Positions 8,500 to 12,211 of a stretch of 12,211 nt of DNA are shown here, in pieces. How positions within the stretch are numbered: position 1 is the first letter of the stretch; every line of letters begins with the position of its first letter. The stretch covers positions 1-12,211 of the forward strand of contig JAPLEC010000153.1 in assembly GCA_026391515.1 (NCBI GenBank), in the 5' to 3' direction. The notes beneath the pieces were generated by a model. It was not told where the DNA came from and made no database searches. It worked only from the letters and a program-made list of their open reading frames with translations. A program made the position numbers and the translations under genes. The stretch is from Bacteroidia bacterium (GTDB lineage Bacteria; Bacteroidota; Bacteroidia; Bacteroidales; VadinHA17).

Positions 8500-9990
8500 A
8501 TGAAGTACGATGTAGTTATTATAGGCAGTGGTTTAGGTGGACTTCAATGTGCATACATTCTAAGCATGGAAGGGTACAATGTTTGCCTTCTTGAAAAAAA
8601 CAACCAGCTGGGAGGATGCTTACAGACCTTCAGGAGGAAAAACAGCATTTTCGATACAGGAATGCATTATATCGGCAGCATGGATGAAGGTCAGGTCCTG
8701 AATAATTTCTTCAGATATTTCAGGCTTACCAGCAAGCTTAAGCTGAAAAGGATGGATGAGAACGGATATGATGTCGTTAAATACAACGACAGGGAATACA
8801 AATTTGCAATGGGTTACGACAGGTTCACTGAAACCATGCTTCAGTATTTCCCGAAGGAACGCGAAGCACTGTTGAAATATACTGACAAGCTTAAGGAGAT
8901 CAGCACAGCGGTCGACCTCTTCAATTTACGCGATACGTCACACCATCAAACCGGATACCTCGATTATTTCAGCGTCGGCATCGATGATTTCCTGAGCTCG
9001 ACCACAAAAGACCAGACGCTTAAAAACGTGCTGCTTGGATTATCCCCTCTTTATGCCGGTATAAAGGAGGCGTCTCCTTTATATTTACCTATGATCATTC
9101 ATTCATCATTCATCAACAGTGCATACCGCTTCATTGACGGAGGATCACAGATCAGCGACCTTCTCGCCGGATATATCACTGAAAATGGAGGTACCATAAT
9201 CCGCAAGGCTGAGGTCACTGATTTCCTGTTTGAGTCTGGGAAGCTTAAAGCAGTGAAAATCAATAATTCAGAAATAATTGAAGGAAAGAACTTCATTTCA
9301 AATATTCACCCTAAAACGCTTCTTAAAATTGCCGGTAATGCTCCATTAAGACCCGCATACAGGAGCAGGATTGAAAGCACAGAAGAGACCATCGGAGTCT
9401 TTTCTCTCTACCTCTCGATGAAGGAAAATGCTTTTGAATACGTGAACAAGAACTTCTACGTGTTCAAAACCGATAACGTTTGGGAAGGTGCAAAATATAC
9501 TCCGGAAAACTGGCCAAGGGGCTATATGATGCATTTTTCACCTTCCTCGAAAAATGAAAAGTATACCGATGCCATAATCATAAACACGTACATGAAATGG
9601 GAAGATGTATCAGCATGGGAGAAGACAACCGTTGAAAAGAGAGGCGATGATTACAGGGAATTCAAAAGAAAAAAAGCCGAAAAGCTCTTCGACGTTATTG
9701 AATCTGATTTTCCGGGAATAAAAAGCAAGACGGAAGCATGTTATTCTTCAACTCCGCTTACGTACCGTGATTATATCGGGTCTCCCACAGGTTCATTTTA
9801 TGGCATGCTTAAAGACTTCAGGGACCCGCTCAGAAGTATGGTTATGCCAAGAACAAGCATACCAAACCTTTTTCTTACCGGACAAAATATTAATATCCAT
9901 GGAGTTATAGGCGTCACTATCTGCTCTGTACTAACATGCAGCGAAATAATCGGAACACGATACCTTATTGGAAAGGTGCGAAATGCCTGA
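8500..9990 (+). CDS. Phytoene desaturase/RetSat-like FAD-dependent oxidoreductase, copy 2
   Basis: The 496-residue tandem paralogue of the preceding gene is nearly equal in length and colinear throughout. By hand count 43 of the first 57 residues are identical, and both end in related YL-K-RNA termini. It carries GSGLGG (9-14), E32, GG (38-39), the family-type FDTGMHYIG (51-59) and LTGQN (459-463) near the C-terminus. Because it keeps the conserved D and H of that segment, it is the better candidate for normal family catalysis on a conjugated chain. No transmembrane segment is apparent, so it should be cytoplasmic or peripheral. It starts at an ATG 24 bases after copy 1 and its stop is 3 bases before the next ATG, which indicates translational coupling. 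Its third-codon positions look richer in G and C than those of copy 1. Whether it saturates, desaturates or isomerises cannot be told from sequence. Confidence 0.9.
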   Translation: MKYDVVIIGSGLGGLQCAYILSMEGYNVCLLEKNNQLGGCLQTFRRKNSIFDTGMHYIGSMDEGQVLNNFFRYFRLTSKLKLKRMDENGYDVVKYNDREYKFAMGYDRFTETMLQYFPKEREALLKYTDKLKEISTAVDLFNLRDTSHHQTGYLDYFSVGIDDFLSSTTKDQTLKNVLLGLSPLYAGIKEASPLYLPMIIHSSFINSAYRFIDGGSQISDLLAGYITENGGTIIRKAEVTDFLFESGKLKAVKINNSEIIEGKNFISNIHPKTLLKIAGNAPLRPAYRSRIESTEETIGVFSLYLSMKENAFEYVNKNFYVFKTDNVWEGAKYTPENWPRGYMMHFSPSSKNEKYTDAIIINTYMKWEDVSAWEKTTVEKRGDDYREFKRKKAEKLFDVIESDFPGIKSKTEACYSSTPLTYRDYIGSPTGSFYGMLKDFRDPLRSMVMPRTSIPNLFLTGQNINIHGVIGVTICSVLTCSEIIGTRYLIGKVRNA

Positions 9991-9993
9991 AAG

Positions 9994-11697
9994 ATGAGAA
10001 CCATTAAGAAAATATTAAAATGGGGGTTCCTGACCCTGGCAGCATTGATCATCTTTTTTGTGGTCTGGTTTCTGATAGTGGCAATAGATCATCCGCCAGA
10101 AGTGGCTGACAAGTCAGCCCTGGAGACAGAACGCCAGCAGGTCAGGGAGAATACATTCATAGTTGGCAACAACTGGCTCAGAAAGAGCGAATCCGGATTA
10201 TGGGAAATGTATATTGAAGGTGATCCGTTCGAACGCGGGGTTGCTTTTGGCAAGCTGACTAAAGAGCTGCTCTTTTACCAGGAAACAGCATTTGTCGAGC
10301 AGATTAAAGAGCTCATTCCTTCACAGGGATATCTGAAATTCCTTAAATATTTTACTGCCTGGTTTAACCGGAACCTTGATAAAAATATCCCTGATGAATA
10401 TAAAATCGAAATTTACGGCACATCATTTTCATGTTCTCCCTATTATAATTTTATAGTCACGGGATATCAGCGTCAGCTGAATTATCATGCTGCCCATGAT
10501 ATCGGGCATGCATTGCAGGGATTGAAAATGACGGGGTGCACCTCATTCTCATGCTGGGATGAAAAAAGCGCTGATTCAACATTAATCATCGGACGTAATT
10601 TTGATTTCTATGCCGGTAAGAAATTCGCAGAGAACAAGATTGTCTGCTTTTACAATCCATCTGAAGGCTACAAATTCATGATGATAAGCTGGGCTGATAT
10701 GATTGGTGTCGTTTCAGGAATGAATGAAAAAGGACTTACAGTGACTCTGAACGCTTCAAAATCTTCCATTCCTTTCCAGGCATCAACACCTGTTTCATTG
10801 CTTGCCAGAGAGATACTCCAATATGCAGCAAACCTCGATCAGGCTTACACTATTGCTAAAAAGCGCAAACTGTTCGTGTCAGAGTCTTTGCTGATCGGTT
10901 CGGCAGCCGACGGAAAATCAGCGATTATCGAAAAATCGCCTCGTAAATACGATGTGGTTATTTCAGAGACAAACCAGATTATCAGTGCTAACAATTTTCA
11001 GGGAAAAGAATTTTTAAACGATAAGACAAACATCAGAAACATTCTTGGATCCGATAGTCAATACAGGTTTGATCGCGTAAACGAATTGCTGCTTCAGAAA
11101 GATGCAATAGATGTAACCAATGCTGTGTCGATATTGCGTAACAGACAGGGCAAAAGTAACGCTGAACTGGGAATGGGAAACCCCCTTGCTATCAACCAGC
11201 TGATAGCTCACCATTCTGTCGTTTTCAAGCCCTCGCGTCAATTGGTCTGGGTCTCAACTGCACCTTACCAGCTGGGTAAATTTGTTGCTTATGATTTAAA
11301 TAAGGTTTTCTCATTAACAAAGGAACAGATTATTCAGAACCAGGAAATATATATCCCGGAATTGACGATTCCGGCTGATTCCTTCCTTTTTTCAAAAGAG
11401 TACATCGGCTATACAAAATATCTTGAAATGAGTACTGAATTAAAGGAATATTCGAAAACTAAAAAGCTATTACCAGAATCTTTTAAACAAGCTTATATTC
11501 AGACTAATCCGAATTTGTATCTCGTCTATTCACATCTTGGTGATTATTATTATGAAATAGAAGATTATACGCGGGCTTATAATTATTATCAGACTGCGTT
11601 ATCAAAAGAGGTAGCAGGAATGGATCTGCGAAATGATTTAATCAAATTATCTGAAGAAACATTAAAAAAATCCCGTCATGCCCATACCGAAAATTGA
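9994..11697 (+). CDS. Membrane-anchored C45-type Ntn acyltransferase/hydrolase with C-terminal TPR
   Basis: The 567-residue protein resembles acyl-CoA:6-aminopenicillanate acyltransferase (peptidase family C45), an Ntn hydrolase that cleaves itself just before a Cys, which then becomes the nucleophile. A basic N-terminus (R2, K5, K6, K9) and one hydrophobic helix (11-31) suggest an inner-membrane anchor, with the bulk probably periplasmic. The predicted processing site is G181/C182 in TGCTSF. It is followed by GRNFDF (200-205) and NEKGLTVTLNA (244-254), both typical of choloylglycine-hydrolase/AAT folds. The catalytic part ends near 440. Residues 508-541 fit a single TPR-like helical repeat, an addition not found in penicillin acyltransferase. 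The gene begins 3 bases after copy 2 and overlaps the ligase gene by 20 bases. Plausible jobs are the final amide or ester transfer of the activated acid, or hydrolytic release of the product. A real amidase role is also possible. Confidence 0.86.
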   Translation: MRTIKKILKWGFLTLAALIIFFVVWFLIVAIDHPPEVADKSALETERQQVRENTFIVGNNWLRKSESGLWEMYIEGDPFERGVAFGKLTKELLFYQETAFVEQIKELIPSQGYLKFLKYFTAWFNRNLDKNIPDEYKIEIYGTSFSCSPYYNFIVTGYQRQLNYHAAHDIGHALQGLKMTGCTSFSCWDEKSADSTLIIGRNFDFYAGKKFAENKIVCFYNPSEGYKFMMISWADMIGVVSGMNEKGLTVTLNASKSSIPFQASTPVSLLAREILQYAANLDQAYTIAKKRKLFVSESLLIGSAADGKSAIIEKSPRKYDVVISETNQIISANNFQGKEFLNDKTNIRNILGSDSQYRFDRVNELLLQKDAIDVTNAVSILRNRQGKSNAELGMGNPLAINQLIAHHSVVFKPSRQLVWVSTAPYQLGKFVAYDLNKVFSLTKEQIIQNQEIYIPELTIPADSFLFSKEYIGYTKYLEMSTELKEYSKTKKLLPESFKQAYIQTNPNLYLVYSHLGDYYYEIEDYTRAYNYYQTALSKEVAGMDLRNDLIKLSEETLKKSRHAHTEN

Positions 11698-12211
11698 AAA
11701 ACAGAGCGCCAGGGAGATCAGGCTGTTTCAGGAAAAGGCGCTTACAAACCTTCTTCAATACCTGAAAAGAAATTCAGGTTTTTACCAGAGCCATTTTATT
11801 AAACATGCTATTAAGATTGACAAAATAAAGAATCTGGCTGACCTTTTGAACATCCCTCCTACCCATAAGGAAGATCTGCAAACAAGTGCTGCCGATTTTA
11901 TTTGTGTGAACCATAATAAAATAATAGACTACCTTACTACATCGGGAACTTCAGGAGATCCTGTCACCTATGCAATGACAGAAAATGATTTAAAAAGGCT
12001 CGCATACAATGAATATCTGGGTTTCCAGTGTGCAGACTGCACTAAGAATGAAGTTTTTCAACTGATGACAACTATTGATCGCAGGTTCATGGCAGGAATG
12101 GCATATTTCCTGGGCTCCCGAAGGTTGAAATCGGCTATGATACGGGTGGGTAACGGTATCCCGGAACTGCAATGGGATACCATTAACCGTTTTTCGCCAA
12201 CTGCGCTTATT
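11678..12211 (+). CDS. Phenylacetate-CoA ligase-like adenylating enzyme, 5' part (runs off window)
   Basis: The ATG at 11678 overlaps the end of the preceding gene by 20 bases in another frame, and the frame stays open for 178 codons to the window edge. The N-terminal part has the PaaK-family layout: a helical start, then a YLKRNSGFY stretch resembling the usual opening in which helices precede a YxxHF motif, then the glycine-rich P-loop TTSGTSGDP at 87-95 that binds ATP phosphates in adenylate-forming enzymes. Full-length members have roughly 430 residues, so about 40 percent is present. These enzymes activate an aryl or alkyl carboxylic acid as an acyl-adenylate and usually pass it to CoA. 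Overlap with the Ntn acyltransferase gene suggests that the two act in sequence. The actual acid cannot be read from this fragment; a cinnamate- or benzoate-type starter would fit an aryl-polyene cluster. Confidence 0.85.
   Translation, partial: MPIPKIEKQSAREIRLFQEKALTNLLQYLKRNSGFYQSHFIKHAIKIDKIKNLADLLNIPPTHKEDLQTSAADFICVNHNKIIDYLTTSGTSGDPVTYAMTENDLKRLAYNEYLGFQCADCTKNEVFQLMTTIDRRFMAGMAYFLGSRRLKSAMIRVGNGIPELQWDTINRFSPTALI

Noticed and set aside
9798..10052. Minus-strand open frames inside the FAD oxidoreductase, Ntn hydrolase and other genes
   Set aside because: They are fully covered by well-supported plus-strand genes, show no domain motifs and look like chance frames of the opposite strand.

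Overview
The window looks like a chromosomal segment from a low-to-moderate GC Bacteroidota bacterium. Three things point there: a carboxypeptidase-regulatory-like plus DUF5686-type outer-membrane protein, short lysine-initiated signal peptides ending in Q (SGQ, NAQ), and a near-consensus Bacteroidota promoter (TTTG, 20 bp, TAnnTTTG-like). The family-level host cannot be named from this sequence.

Layout, left to right. (1) Positions 1-1851 (+) are the 3' part of a three-domain gene: the end of an MMPL/RND-type exporter, a PlsC-type acyltransferase and a class I SAM methyltransferase. (2) Positions 1862-4888 (-) hold two genes on the opposite strand: an 842-residue DUF5686-type outer-membrane protein and a small exported protein of unknown function. 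(3) Positions 5013-5618 (+) encode an exported protein I do not recognise, transcribed divergently from the small one. (4) Positions 5666-6805 (-) encode a second, non-canonical glycerolipid-type acyltransferase. (5) Positions 6988-12211 (+) form a tight four-gene operon: two tandem phytoene-desaturase/RetSat-like FAD oxidoreductases, a membrane-anchored C45-type (penicillin acyltransferase-like) Ntn hydrolase, and the start of a phenylacetate-CoA ligase-like adenylating enzyme that runs off the right edge.

As a whole, an MMPL exporter fused to an acyltransferase and a methyltransferase, together with polyene-type FAD oxidoreductases, an Ntn acyltransferase/hydrolase and a carboxylate-activating ligase, fits one flank of an aryl-polyene/flexirubin-like (polyene lipid) biosynthetic cluster. 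A reasonable model is that the ligase activates an acid starter or acyl chain, the FAD enzymes change its saturation, the methyltransferase methylates it, the acyltransferases esterify it to a lipid or alcohol, and the MMPL protein moves it to the outer envelope. No ketosynthase, acyl carrier protein, dehydratase or ammonia-lyase gene lies inside the window, so the product class is inferred.

There are no tRNA or rRNA genes, CRISPR arrays, insertion sequences or gene-free stretches above 300 bases. The longest intergenic region, about 180 bases at 6806-6987, separates two divergent genes and probably carries both promoters.
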